DNA of 64,000 bases, from contig JAZUFE010000019.1 of NCBI GenBank assembly GCA_045640525.1, forward strand, positions 3,340 to 67,339, written 5' to 3'. Of the stretch, positions 1 to 7,845 are shown one piece after another. The first letter of the stretch is position 1. Every line of letters starts with the position of its first letter. The position numbers and the translations under genes are program-made. The notes under the pieces are model-generated. The model had not been told where the DNA came from. It saw only the letters and a program-made list of their open reading frames with translations, and did no database searches. The stretch is from JAILLW01 sp045640525. Lineage in GTDB: Bacteria; Bacillota; Clostridia; Lachnospirales; Lachnospiraceae.

Positions 1-716
1 CCTTTAACTGTCTTCAAAATAATACATGTAGGCATGCCCTTTGTCTCTTTAGCTTCTTTGAAAGCCTTACGAAGAGCATCAAAATCATGTCCGTCTACTG
101 TAATTACATGGAAGTTGAAAGCTTCAAACTTCTTATCTATAGGATTGGGCGAACAAACATCGTCTACGCAACCATCAATCTGTAATCCGTTATTATCAAC
201 AATAACTACGAGATTATCGAGTTTTCTGTGTCCGGCAAACATAGCAGCTTCCCAAACCTGACCTTCCTGAATTTCTCCGTCTCCAAGAAGTGTGTAAACT
301 CTGTAATCCTTATTGTCCAACTTTCCTGCCAAAGCCATACCTGTTGCAGCGGAAATTCCCTGTCCCAAAGAACCTGATGACATATCGATTCCGGGAACAT
401 GCTGCATACAAGGATGTCCCTGAAGATGAGAACCCAACTTACGAAGTGTAGTTAATTCCTCAACCGGGAAATATCCTCTCTGAGCCATTGTAGAATACAA
501 TGCAGGAGCATTGTGGCCCTTTGATAATACGAAACGATCTCTATCCTCCTTCTTAGGATTTTTAGGATCAATATTCATTTCTTCGAAATACAAATACGTA
601 AAGCAATCAGTACATCCCAATGATCCGCCCGGATGTCCTGCTTTAGCGGCATGAACACCTGTTACAATGCCTTTACGAATTTGATTTGCTAATTTTTTAA
701 GCTCTAGATTGTTCAT
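1..716 (-). CDS. Transketolase, N-terminal subunit (partial, 3' end off the window)
   Basis: This is the thiamine-diphosphate-binding half of a split transketolase, which moves two-carbon ketol units between sugar phosphates in the non-oxidative pentose phosphate pathway. About 238 codons are visible. The protein starts MNNLELKKLANQIRKG and carries GHPGGSLG near residue 28 and the ThDP/Mg motif GDGEIQEGQ near residue 145, followed by VDNNGLQIDG. Stand-alone N-terminal subunits are usually about 270-280 residues, so roughly 35-40 residues lie beyond position 1; the C-terminal subunit would be expected next. The start is chosen at the ATG at 716, preceded by a GGAGGG ribosome binding site. 1-deoxyxylulose-phosphate synthase-like proteins share the fold, but length and motifs favour transketolase. 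Confidence 0.9.
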   Translation of the reverse strand, partial: MNNLELKKLANQIRKGIVTGVHAAKAGHPGGSLGCTDCFTYLYFEEMNIDPKNPKKEDRDRFVLSKGHNAPALYSTMAQRGYFPVEELTTLRKLGSHLQGHPCMQHVPGIDMSSGSLGQGISAATGMALAGKLDNKDYRVYTLLGDGEIQEGQVWEAAMFAGHRKLDNLVVIVDNNGLQIDGCVDDVCSPNPIDKKFEAFNFHVITVDGHDFDALRKAFKEAKETKGMPTCIILKTVK

Positions 717-751
717 CTTTTCCCTCCAAAAATATACGTAAACCCGTTGCG

Positions 752-779
752 AGTATAAGTTTAGCACACCCCATTTCAA
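752..779 (-). promoter_or_regulatory. Predicted sigma-A-type promoter for the transketolase gene
   Basis: On the minus strand a TTGAAA -35 box (774-779) is followed after 16 bases by TATACT (752-757), about 35 bases upstream of the transketolase start. The placement fits the only gene it could serve. The call rests on consensus matching only. Confidence 0.5.
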
Positions 780-838
780 AGAAACATATCATTTCGTGCT
801 AAAAAAATGACCAATTTTTGCGATTTACTATACTATTC

Positions 839-2002
839 TTACATTTTCGAAGGACCGTCGCCTATGGAAACAACATAGAATTCCGGTTCTCTTTTATATG
901 CTTCTATATATTTTTGTGACAATGTTGCCTTAAAAGTCTCAACAGCCTCTTCTTTAACGATGCTGACCGTGCAACCTCCGAATCCTCCACCCGTAATTCT
1001 CGAGCCTACTACACCTTCCGTATTCCATGCAGCCGAAACCAAACAATCGATTTCTTCACATGATACATTGTAGTCATCTCTTAGTGAAACATGCGATTCG
1101 TTCATAAGTTTCCCAAAAGTAATTATATCTTTATCCCTAAGAGCCTCTACCGCCTTAATCGTACGTTGATTTTCATACACGGCATGCTTGGCCTTAAGTC
1201 TGTCGTCTTCATTTTCAATGCAGTGCTTAACCTTTTCGAATTCATCGATTGAGAGTTCACCCAATGCTTTGATATCCATAGCCTTTTGGCAATCCGACAA
1301 CGCTCTTTCGCAAGACTTCCTCCTGTCGTTATACGCAGAACCTACCAAAGAGTGTTTGACCTTGGAATTGGTAATTACTATTTTCATACCTTCAAGGTTA
1401 ATCGGTGCATATTCAAAGGCCAAATTCGATGTGTTCAAAAATATGGCATTATCTCTTTTGCCCATCGCACTTGCAAACTGATCCATTATTCCGCAATTCA
1501 TTCCGTTGTAATTATTCTCGGAATACTGACCCCAAAGCGCAATGTCAACATTTGATATGTCAAATCCGAACATATCCTTGAGCATATATCCCGTAACAAC
1601 TTCAAGCGATGCCGAAGATGATAACCCCGAACCATTGGGAATATTGCCGTTAACAACAATATCCATACCGCACGGAATGGTGTAACCTTTCTTTTCGAAG
1701 GTCCACATCACACCCTTGGGATATGCTGTCCATTCCTTTTCTTCTCCCGGTTTAAAGTCATCCAAAGATGTTTCGATAATTCCGTCGGATTCGAAATTCA
1801 CCGAATAAAATCTGAGTTTTCTGTCCGTGCGCTTTCGAACGGCCATATACGTACCGATTGTCAACGCACACGGAAAAACATGTCCGCCGTTGTAATCGGT
1901 ATGTTCTCCTATCAAATTAACTCTGCCGGGAGCAAAGTATACACTCACTCCCGACAGATCTCCAAATACTCTGTTAAATGCTTCAGCGGTTTTTGCTTTC
2001 AT
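839..2002 (-). CDS. galK: Galactokinase
   Basis: Phosphorylates alpha-D-galactose to galactose 1-phosphate with ATP, the first committed step of the Leloir pathway in the cytosol. The 387-residue length is normal. The GHMP-kinase hallmarks are all present: galactokinase signature GRVNLIGEHTDYNGG near residues 27-41, the ATP-binding loop GSGLSSSASLE near 124-134, and the C-terminal GGGFGGCTVS near 340-350. The start follows the pyruvate kinase stop by only 5 bases, so the two are almost certainly cotranscribed, feeding galactose into glycolysis. No galT or galE is visible in the window. Confidence 0.96.
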   Translation of the reverse strand: MKAKTAEAFNRVFGDLSGVSVYFAPGRVNLIGEHTDYNGGHVFPCALTIGTYMAVRKRTDRKLRFYSVNFESDGIIETSLDDFKPGEEKEWTAYPKGVMWTFEKKGYTIPCGMDIVVNGNIPNGSGLSSSASLEVVTGYMLKDMFGFDISNVDIALWGQYSENNYNGMNCGIMDQFASAMGKRDNAIFLNTSNLAFEYAPINLEGMKIVITNSKVKHSLVGSAYNDRRKSCERALSDCQKAMDIKALGELSIDEFEKVKHCIENEDDRLKAKHAVYENQRTIKAVEALRDKDIITFGKLMNESHVSLRDDYNVSCEEIDCLVSAAWNTEGVVGSRITGGGFGGCTVSIVKEEAVETFKATLSQKYIEAYKREPEFYVVSIGDGPSKM

Positions 2003-2007
2003 AGCTC

Positions 2008-3429
2008 TTACTCCGTAATCGTAGCCACCTTAATCAAATTGGTATTTCCGGAATGACCGTTAATCATACCTCCGGTAATAACACAGTTATCGCCTTCCTT
2101 AAGACCGAATATTTCTTTGGCCGTCTTTTGAGCATGATAGAACAATACATCCGTCGATTCGAATTTCTCACTCAATATAGGTGTTACACCCCAAGAAAGA
2201 GCCAGTTTTCTATAACTTCTTTCATCTGTTGTAATACCCAAAATATCTACCGGACATCTGAATCGTGATACCATTCTTACGGTAACTCCCGATATGGAGC
2301 AAACCGCTATTGCCTTGGCATTTACATCGATGGCCATACCGCAGACTGCATGAGAAATGCAGTCCACGTTATTTTTCATTTCAAACGCATATGTATAGAA
2401 TCTCTTATCATAATGTATTTCCGATTCCGTTGCCTGTGCGATTGACGCCATCATCTTCACAGCTGCCTCAGGATATTTACCTGCAGCGGTTTCGCCCGAT
2501 AACATAATCGCTGAAGTTCCGTCGTATACGGCATTAGCCACATCCGAAACCTCAGCCCTTGTCGGTCTTGGCGAATTAATCATGGATTCCAGCATTTCGG
2601 TTGCGGTAATAACTCTCTTTCCCAGCATTCGGCATTTGGTTATCAAACTCTTCTGTACGGCAGGGAGTTTTTCGGGCGGTATTTCCACACCCATATCACC
2701 TCTGCCTATCATTATTCCGGAACATTCCTGACATATTTCTTCTATGTTGTCTATTCCGGGTTGATTCTCTATTTTGGCAATCAGCTCGATATCAGGTGCA
2801 TTGTTCTCTTTCAAGAATTCATTAACATCGATTAAATCCTGTCTTCTGGATACGAAGGAACATGCTATAAAATCAATTTCCTGCTTAATACCGAACAGAA
2901 TGTCTTCTTTATCCTGCTTACTGAGGTATTCCTGACTCATTACCTTACCCGGGAAATTCATACTCTTGCGATTTGAAAGTTCACCGTCCGTAATTGTTTT
3001 ACAGATGACATCCTCACCCTTAATCTCAATTACTTCAAAATCCATCAATCCGTTACAAACCAAAATATGGTCTCCTACGGATACGTCTTTCGACAAACCC
3101 TCAAAATTGACAGAAACCTGAGTACTGTCTCCCTCTATCTGTCTTGATGTGAAAGTAAAAACATCGCCTGCTTTCAACTGAACCTTGTCATTCTTAAATG
3201 TCTTGATTCGGAATTCGGGGCCTTTAGTATCTAACATAATGGCTATCGGAAGTTTAAGCTTATTCGCAACTTTACGAATATTCTTAATCCTCATCATATG
3301 CTCATCATGCGTGCCATGGGAAAAATTTAATCTGGCCACATTCATTCCTGCCAATGCGAGTTTTTCAAGCATTTCGACACTTTCACATGCCGGTCCGATT
3401 GTACAAACTATTTTCGTTTTTCTCATCAA
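2008..3429 (-). CDS. pyk: Pyruvate kinase
   Basis: Converts phosphoenolpyruvate and ADP to pyruvate and ATP, the last step of glycolysis. The protein has 473 residues, the classic length without the extra C-terminal PEP-utiliser domain found in Bacillus-type enzymes. Visible landmarks are ARLNFSHGTHDEH near residue 32, the active-site helix region IELIAKIENQPG near 215, GRGDMGVEIPPEKLP near 243, and the 1,6-loop SPRPTRAEVSDVANAVYDG near 285. It begins 12 bases after a 24-codon membrane-peptide ORF and is followed 5 bases later by galK, so it sits inside a longer minus-strand transcript. Confidence 0.96.
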   Translation of the reverse strand: MMRKTKIVCTIGPACESVEMLEKLALAGMNVARLNFSHGTHDEHMMRIKNIRKVANKLKLPIAIMLDTKGPEFRIKTFKNDKVQLKAGDVFTFTSRQIEGDSTQVSVNFEGLSKDVSVGDHILVCNGLMDFEVIEIKGEDVICKTITDGELSNRKSMNFPGKVMSQEYLSKQDKEDILFGIKQEIDFIACSFVSRRQDLIDVNEFLKENNAPDIELIAKIENQPGIDNIEEICQECSGIMIGRGDMGVEIPPEKLPAVQKSLITKCRMLGKRVITATEMLESMINSPRPTRAEVSDVANAVYDGTSAIMLSGETAAGKYPEAAVKMMASIAQATESEIHYDKRFYTYAFEMKNNVDCISHAVCGMAIDVNAKAIAVCSISGVTVRMVSRFRCPVDILGITTDERSYRKLALSWGVTPILSEKFESTDVLFYHAQKTAKEIFGLKEGDNCVITGGMINGHSGNTNLIKVATITE

Positions 3430-3441
3430 AATTTATCCTTT

Positions 3442-3516
3442 CTAATTACCGCGTTTTAATACCCATATTCCGGCAGCTGCAAATACCACACACATTACTA
3501 TTACGAATATGTCCAT
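3442..3516 (-). CDS. 24-residue single-span membrane peptide
   Basis: A short open frame of 25 codons including the stop (TAG at 3442-3444). It encodes a peptide starting MDIFVIVMCVVFAAAGIW and ending in basic LKRGN. It is almost entirely one hydrophobic segment with a positive C-terminal tail. It has an excellent GGAGG ribosome binding site 7 bases before the ATG and lies 12 bases upstream of pyk, directly after another small membrane ORF. The good site, tight spacing and coherent membrane-peptide composition argue for real translation. I do not recognise a family; size resembles helper peptides of membrane complexes such as KdpF, but the sequence gives no such link. Confidence 0.55.
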   Translation of the reverse strand: MDIFVIVMCVVFAAAGIWVLKRGN

Positions 3517-3534
3517 ATTTGCCTCCTTGTTTAT

Positions 3535-3681
3535 TTAATCCATCAGTGAAATCCCGTATTTAAATTTACGAACAAACTTACTGATTATGGTTCCAAACAG
3601 CGAAACAATTATGTACAACGATGAACCTACACCTATTACAGCTTCCAACGCAAATATAACATAAATTATAACATTACTCAT
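3535..3681 (-). CDS. 48-residue small membrane protein
   Basis: Encodes a 48-residue protein beginning MSNVIIYVIFALEAVIGVGS. It has a long hydrophobic stretch (residues about 4-33) and a basic C-terminal region (KFVRKFKYG). A GGAGAT ribosome binding site lies upstream of the ATG at 3679-3681. It ends 18 bases before the 24-residue membrane peptide, so the two probably form a translational pair ahead of pyk. I cannot assign a family or function. The alternative is a chance open frame, but the ribosome binding site and membrane-like composition make this less likely. Confidence 0.55.
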   Translation of the reverse strand: MSNVIIYVIFALEAVIGVGSSLYIIVSLFGTIISKFVRKFKYGISLMD

Positions 3682-3716
3682 ACTAATCTCCATTCTTTTT
3701 ACACACCAAAATAAAC

Positions 3717-3734
3717 ATAGCCTCTTCCGGCTAC
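3717..3734 (-). terminator. Weak hairpin, possible attenuator or terminator
   Basis: On the minus strand TAGCC and GGCTA arms flank a 6-base loop and are followed by a GTTTATTTT stretch. It lies between the 135-residue membrane protein and the two small ORFs upstream of pyk. The stem is short, so it may only partly separate the two transcripts. Confidence 0.3.
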
Positions 3735-3767
3735 GAAATCCTTTTTCAATAAATTATGTATGAGTAA

Positions 3768-4175
3768 CTATTTTGAACCGTCAAAGTTATGAATCAATTT
3801 AACTATTCTGACGGAATAAAGATTCCAACACCATACTTTACGGAAAATCTGACGAAGTGCATACCATAATCCCGTAAGTGCATAAGCTATAATCAAAAGG
3901 CCGAACAATAATCTTGTTCTGTCCTTTACTTTGAATACGGAAAATGATTTTGATATCACATCCTTCTCCAAAGAAATTTCAACCTCTTCCCGGTTGGTTG
4001 AAAAAACGGCCGCGTTGGGAACAGATTTAACTATTGACGCATCATATGAACACACCAACGTATTCGTGGCGTCGCCAAAAGATTCGGTTATTGCATTTTG
4101 ATAACCGAACTCTATAATCAATACCGAAATCACAAGTATGAGAATTATTAATTTGTTTCCACTTTTATTTCTCAT
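3768..4175 (-). CDS. Two-span membrane protein of unknown function
   Basis: A 135-residue protein with an N-terminal hydrophobic segment (LIILILVISVLIIEFGY, about residues 9-25), an outside-facing region of about 60 residues, and a second span (LLFGLLIIAYALTGLWYAL, about 89-107), then a basic aromatic tail. I do not recognise a family. It lies 19 bases after a lipoprotein gene on the same strand and is probably cotranscribed with it. The ribosome binding site is weak, which lowers certainty about the exact start. Confidence 0.6.
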   Translation of the reverse strand: MRNKSGNKLIILILVISVLIIEFGYQNAITESFGDATNTLVCSYDASIVKSVPNAAVFSTNREEVEISLEKDVISKSFSVFKVKDRTRLLFGLLIIAYALTGLWYALRQIFRKVWCWNLYSVRIVKLIHNFDGSK

Positions 4176-4194
4176 ATTTCAAATATATAAAACT

Positions 4195-4881
4195 CTATTT
4201 ATATTCAAGAACAAGATTTTCGCTATCTTCTTCCGTTTTGAGAACCAACTCCGTTACTTTATCCGATGCCCCCATTTTATCCAGGTCAAACGTAATCGCA
4301 TAAGTTTCGTCTTCTTCCTCTTCGGATGCCTTCTGCTTTTTCAATGACAATACCCACGGTGTTTCTTCGGCATCTTTATATATCGTCAATCCGATTATTC
4401 TTTGCTCGGGTTCGAAACCTGCAGTATTATCAAGAACATTGGTTACAAGGTCACTTTCTCCGCTTTCCTTGATTGACATATCCGAAAACGTCATATTGGT
4501 TCCGTTAACAATTGAAAAAGATATCGGTGTCAGTATCTTGGCGTCTTCCGAAAGCTTAATCTCTCCGATGGTTTTAAGATACCCCGAATAACTGTCATTA
4601 AGTGTATTCATGGTATCTATAAGCATATCTATTTCTTCATCCGTCATTTCATTAAGATTAAATTCCTTGATTTCGTCTATCTTGGCAACCATCTGCTCAA
4701 GCTCGGCATCAAGAGAATTGTCACCGATTTGTGAATTTGCTTTGGAAACCTGGTTATGATTCATAACCAACTCTCTGTATTTTGATTGCGCCTCGGCGAT
4801 TTTCTCCTCCGACGGGCCGCACGATACCAGCATAAACATTGTACCGAGTGTAAGAATTGCCAATCCGATTCTTTTCTTCAT
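4195..4881 (-). CDS. Small lipoprotein of unknown function
   Basis: A 228-residue predicted lipoprotein. The N-terminus MKKRIGLAILTLGTMFMLVSC is a type II signal peptide with lipobox LVSC, placing the mature protein on the outer face of the cell membrane through Cys21. An acidic, partly helical region follows (residues about 24-105) and then a beta-rich region with alternating polar residues. No catalytic motif is visible. It lies 7 bases after the CE2-like esterase gene, in the same orientation and probably the same transcript. Function unknown. Confidence 0.75.
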   Translation of the reverse strand: MKKRIGLAILTLGTMFMLVSCGPSEEKIAEAQSKYRELVMNHNQVSKANSQIGDNSLDAELEQMVAKIDEIKEFNLNEMTDEEIDMLIDTMNTLNDSYSGYLKTIGEIKLSEDAKILTPISFSIVNGTNMTFSDMSIKESGESDLVTNVLDNTAGFEPEQRIIGLTIYKDAEETPWVLSLKKQKASEEEEDETYAITFDLDKMGASDKVTELVLKTEEDSENLVLEYK

Positions 4882-4888
4882 TTTCGAC

Positions 4889-6019
4889 TTAACCTTCCAA
4901 CTTCTCCTTCAAATACTCAACCAATACTTCCGAAGATATTCTTTGTGAAATCTTACCGGGATGCATGTGTGATCCGTAACCTTCTCCCACGGTATTCGGG
5001 AGATTGACAAATCCTATATTTTTGTCACCGGTTTGAGAAATATATATGTTGATAGCCTCCGTAATTCCCAACGTAAGCTTATATCCCAGCATTCCGTATA
5101 CCCAGACAATATGTGCCTTGGGGTTATGTTTTCTTAACATTCCCAAAAAGTCCACAATAGCCTTTTCAACGTTCATAAGATCCTCTTCCATGTAGGAACC
5201 GTCTTCGTTAAGACGCTGAAAATAAGTTAATCCCGTCTCGGGAACGGTAAACGGAGGTTGATGAAAAGCCGATTCATCGTTGGTTCCAAGATTGACAACT
5301 ATCGCATCCGGCTGCCATGAAGCAAAATCATACTCATCCGTCATTCCGAGTTTCTGTGCAACCTTGCCTGTCGAAAGTCCGCAAACTTTCTCATAAACCG
5401 AAGGTATATTATGTCTGATATCATTATCCCAGCCGCAATAAACTCCCCAGCCGCCTTGTGATATTATGTGATAATCCGCATCCAGAGCTTTCGCTGTCAT
5501 ATTTGCATAATCTCTCGAAAATCCCATATACATGGCAAGCCAATCCATATCTTCATGGGCTCCGTATGTACCCTCTCCGGAGGTAATGCTGTCTCCTATG
5601 AACTCAATTTTGTACTTGTGTTCCTTAACCGGCAAGAACTCACCGTCAAGCTTGAATCCCTTAACCGTAAGGCTTACGAATTCATCTTCGCTCATTGCCT
5701 GGAGCTCTCTGTAGAATTTAACGGTCTTCGGTACATCGGCTGACATATTTCTGAACAAACATATACTGTGCTCACCGGGCAGAAGCATAAATCTGCTCAT
5801 AATACTTCCGTTCAATTCATATGCAACCCACATTTCATGAAAATCGCAATCGGTTTCGACTTCTATCCACAAATCGGAACCTGTCACCGTAACTTCTACC
5901 GCACTTCCGTTAAAAAGAAGCGGAAGCGGGTCGGTAACCTTTCCCATTCGACCGTATATATTTTTGTACGGAACTTCTGAAATTCCCACGTATTTCAAAT
6001 TTGGATTAATACTGTACAT
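4889..6019 (-). CDS. SGNH/GDSL esterase with N-terminal beta domain, CE2-like acetyl esterase
   Basis: Predicted esterase of 376 residues. The first 120 or so residues look like the beta-sandwich domain of carbohydrate esterase family 2. The catalytic SGNH domain follows: block I IEFIGDSITSGEG with nucleophile Ser near residue 144, block III LGTNDES, and the block V His in HMHPG near the C-terminus. CE2 enzymes remove acetyl groups from plant glycans such as xylan or glucomannan. There is no signal peptide, so a cytosolic role on imported acetylated oligosaccharides is likely. A longer frame starts at 6058, but the ATG at 6019 has a perfect AGGAGGA site just after the ABC transporter stop and is preferred. 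The substrate is inferred from family knowledge. Confidence 0.75.
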   Translation of the reverse strand: MYSINPNLKYVGISEVPYKNIYGRMGKVTDPLPLLFNGSAVEVTVTGSDLWIEVETDCDFHEMWVAYELNGSIMSRFMLLPGEHSICLFRNMSADVPKTVKFYRELQAMSEDEFVSLTVKGFKLDGEFLPVKEHKYKIEFIGDSITSGEGTYGAHEDMDWLAMYMGFSRDYANMTAKALDADYHIISQGGWGVYCGWDNDIRHNIPSVYEKVCGLSTGKVAQKLGMTDEYDFASWQPDAIVVNLGTNDESAFHQPPFTVPETGLTYFQRLNEDGSYMEEDLMNVEKAIVDFLGMLRKHNPKAHIVWVYGMLGYKLTLGITEAINIYISQTGDKNIGFVNLPNTVGEGYGSHMHPGKISQRISSEVLVEYLKEKLEG

Positions 6020-6026
6020 TTTCCTC

Positions 6027-7844
6027 CTATTCCGACATGCTTCTGTAAAGTTTGGCATAGAAGCCGTCTTTATTCAACAATTCTTCGTGTTTACCCTGTT
6101 CTACTATATGCCCATCTCTCATAACCAGAATTATATCTGCATTCTTGATGGTTGAAAGCCTGTGCGCAACTATGAAAGAGGTCCTTCCTTCCATTAGGGT
6201 ATTGAAAGCCTGCTGTATCTTGATTTCGGTACGTGTATCTATAGATGAAGTAGCCTCATCCAAAATCAGCATCGGCGGAAGAAGAAGCATCACTCTGGTA
6301 ATACACAGAAGCTGCTTTTGACCCTGACTTAACATTCCGCCATCCTCGCCTATCATCGTATCATATTTTTGGGGAAGTCGTCTTATAAAACTGTGCGCAT
6401 GAGATAATTTAGCGGCATTTTCTATTTCTTCCTCACTTGCATCCGGTTTGGCCAGACGAATATTATCCTTGATAGTACCTTTGATTAGGTATGTATCCTG
6501 TAAAACCATTCCGAAAGAAGACCGTAAGGATTGGCGCGTAATGCTCTTTATATCCTTACCATCCACACATATTGAACCGGAATCCACATCATAGAATCGC
6601 ATCAGAAGATTAATTATCGTAGTTTTTCCGCAACCTGTGGGGCCTACAATGGCGACCTTGCATCCCGGATTGACATGAAGATTGAAATCTTTAATAAGTT
6701 CCCTGTCTTTATCATAAGAAAACTCCACGTCACTGATATCTATAGTCCCCTGCACGTTGTTCAATACGGCCTTATCATCATCTGCTTCCTCTTCCTTAGC
6801 TTCAAGAATCTCTATTACTCTGGCAGCACAGGCAAGAGCATTCTGCAGTTCCGAAATCACACTCGAAATCTCATTGAACGGCTTGGTATATTGATTGGCA
6901 TATGATAAGAACACCGTCAGCGTTCCTATCGTAATACCGGCCGTTAGAATGTTGTCTCCGCCCATAAGAATAAACAGCGCTCCCGACAGGGCAACCAATG
7001 CGTATACCAGCGAATTGACAAACCGTGTGGATGGGTTGGTTAAGGATGAAAAGAAAATGGCCTTAAGTGAAGATTTACGAAGGTCTTCATTAATTGCATC
7101 AAACTTGGAAAGGACATCCTCCTCCTTGCCGAAAGCCTTCACAACCTTTTCGTTTCCTATCATCTCATCTATCAAAGAAGTCTGTTGACCTCTTTGAACT
7201 GCCTGAAGCTTAAACATGGAGTATGTTCTTGAAGATATGAATTTGGCAACGTACAAAGATAAAGGTGTCACACATACCACTACAAGCGTAATTGCTATAT
7301 TCATACTCAACATGAATATCAATGTTCCGACTATTGTCATAATTCCTGTAAATGCCTGTGTAAATCCCAGCAATAATCCATCCGCAAACTGATCGGCATC
7401 CGAAACTATTCGAGAAACAATATCTCCTTGTGAATGTGAATCGATATATGAAATCGGCAGTTTTTGAATTTTGGCCAATGCCTCATTTCTCACATCCCGC
7501 ACCGTCAGATAAGTTATCTTGTTGTTGATCAAATTCATTATCCATTGAGATAAGCCCACTGCTGCTGCAAATACCAAAGCCATTAAGAGGTTGTTCTTTA
7601 TCAAATCCGTATTGCCTTCAATATTTACCAAAGCATCTATTGCATTTCCTATCTTTATCGGAACAAGCAAAGTAAACAATACTGAAACAAACGCCAGAAT
7701 CAGCGATACAACAATAAGACCCCTGTACTTTTTTAAAGCACGAAGTACTTTTTTAATGACTATGCGTCTTCCGCTCTTTTCAACGGCGTCATTATTCGTA
7801 TTCAGATTTCCTTTGGGTACAAACCCGGAAGTTTCCAATGCCAT
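6027..7844 (-). CDS. ABC exporter half-transporter, catalytic subunit of a heterodimer
   Basis: A fused permease-ATPase of 605 residues in the ABCB-like exporter family (multidrug, lipid or peptide export). About six membrane spans occupy residues 40-335. The nucleotide-binding domain has Walker A GPTGCGKTT near 402, signature LSQGQKQ near 507 and Walker B LILDEATSSID with a proper catalytic Glu. The partner gene lies 1 base upstream and has Asp at that position, so this subunit probably carries the canonical site. The signature deviates slightly from LSGGQ. The substrate is unknown; a drug, lipid or oligosaccharide are all possible. Confidence 0.88.
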   Translation of the reverse strand: MALETSGFVPKGNLNTNNDAVEKSGRRIVIKKVLRALKKYRGLIVVSLILAFVSVLFTLLVPIKIGNAIDALVNIEGNTDLIKNNLLMALVFAAAVGLSQWIMNLINNKITYLTVRDVRNEALAKIQKLPISYIDSHSQGDIVSRIVSDADQFADGLLLGFTQAFTGIMTIVGTLIFMLSMNIAITLVVVCVTPLSLYVAKFISSRTYSMFKLQAVQRGQQTSLIDEMIGNEKVVKAFGKEEDVLSKFDAINEDLRKSSLKAIFFSSLTNPSTRFVNSLVYALVALSGALFILMGGDNILTAGITIGTLTVFLSYANQYTKPFNEISSVISELQNALACAARVIEILEAKEEEADDDKAVLNNVQGTIDISDVEFSYDKDRELIKDFNLHVNPGCKVAIVGPTGCGKTTIINLLMRFYDVDSGSICVDGKDIKSITRQSLRSSFGMVLQDTYLIKGTIKDNIRLAKPDASEEEIENAAKLSHAHSFIRRLPQKYDTMIGEDGGMLSQGQKQLLCITRVMLLLPPMLILDEATSSIDTRTEIKIQQAFNTLMEGRTSFIVAHRLSTIKNADIILVMRDGHIVEQGKHEELLNKDGFYAKLYRSMSE

Positions 7845-7845
7845 C

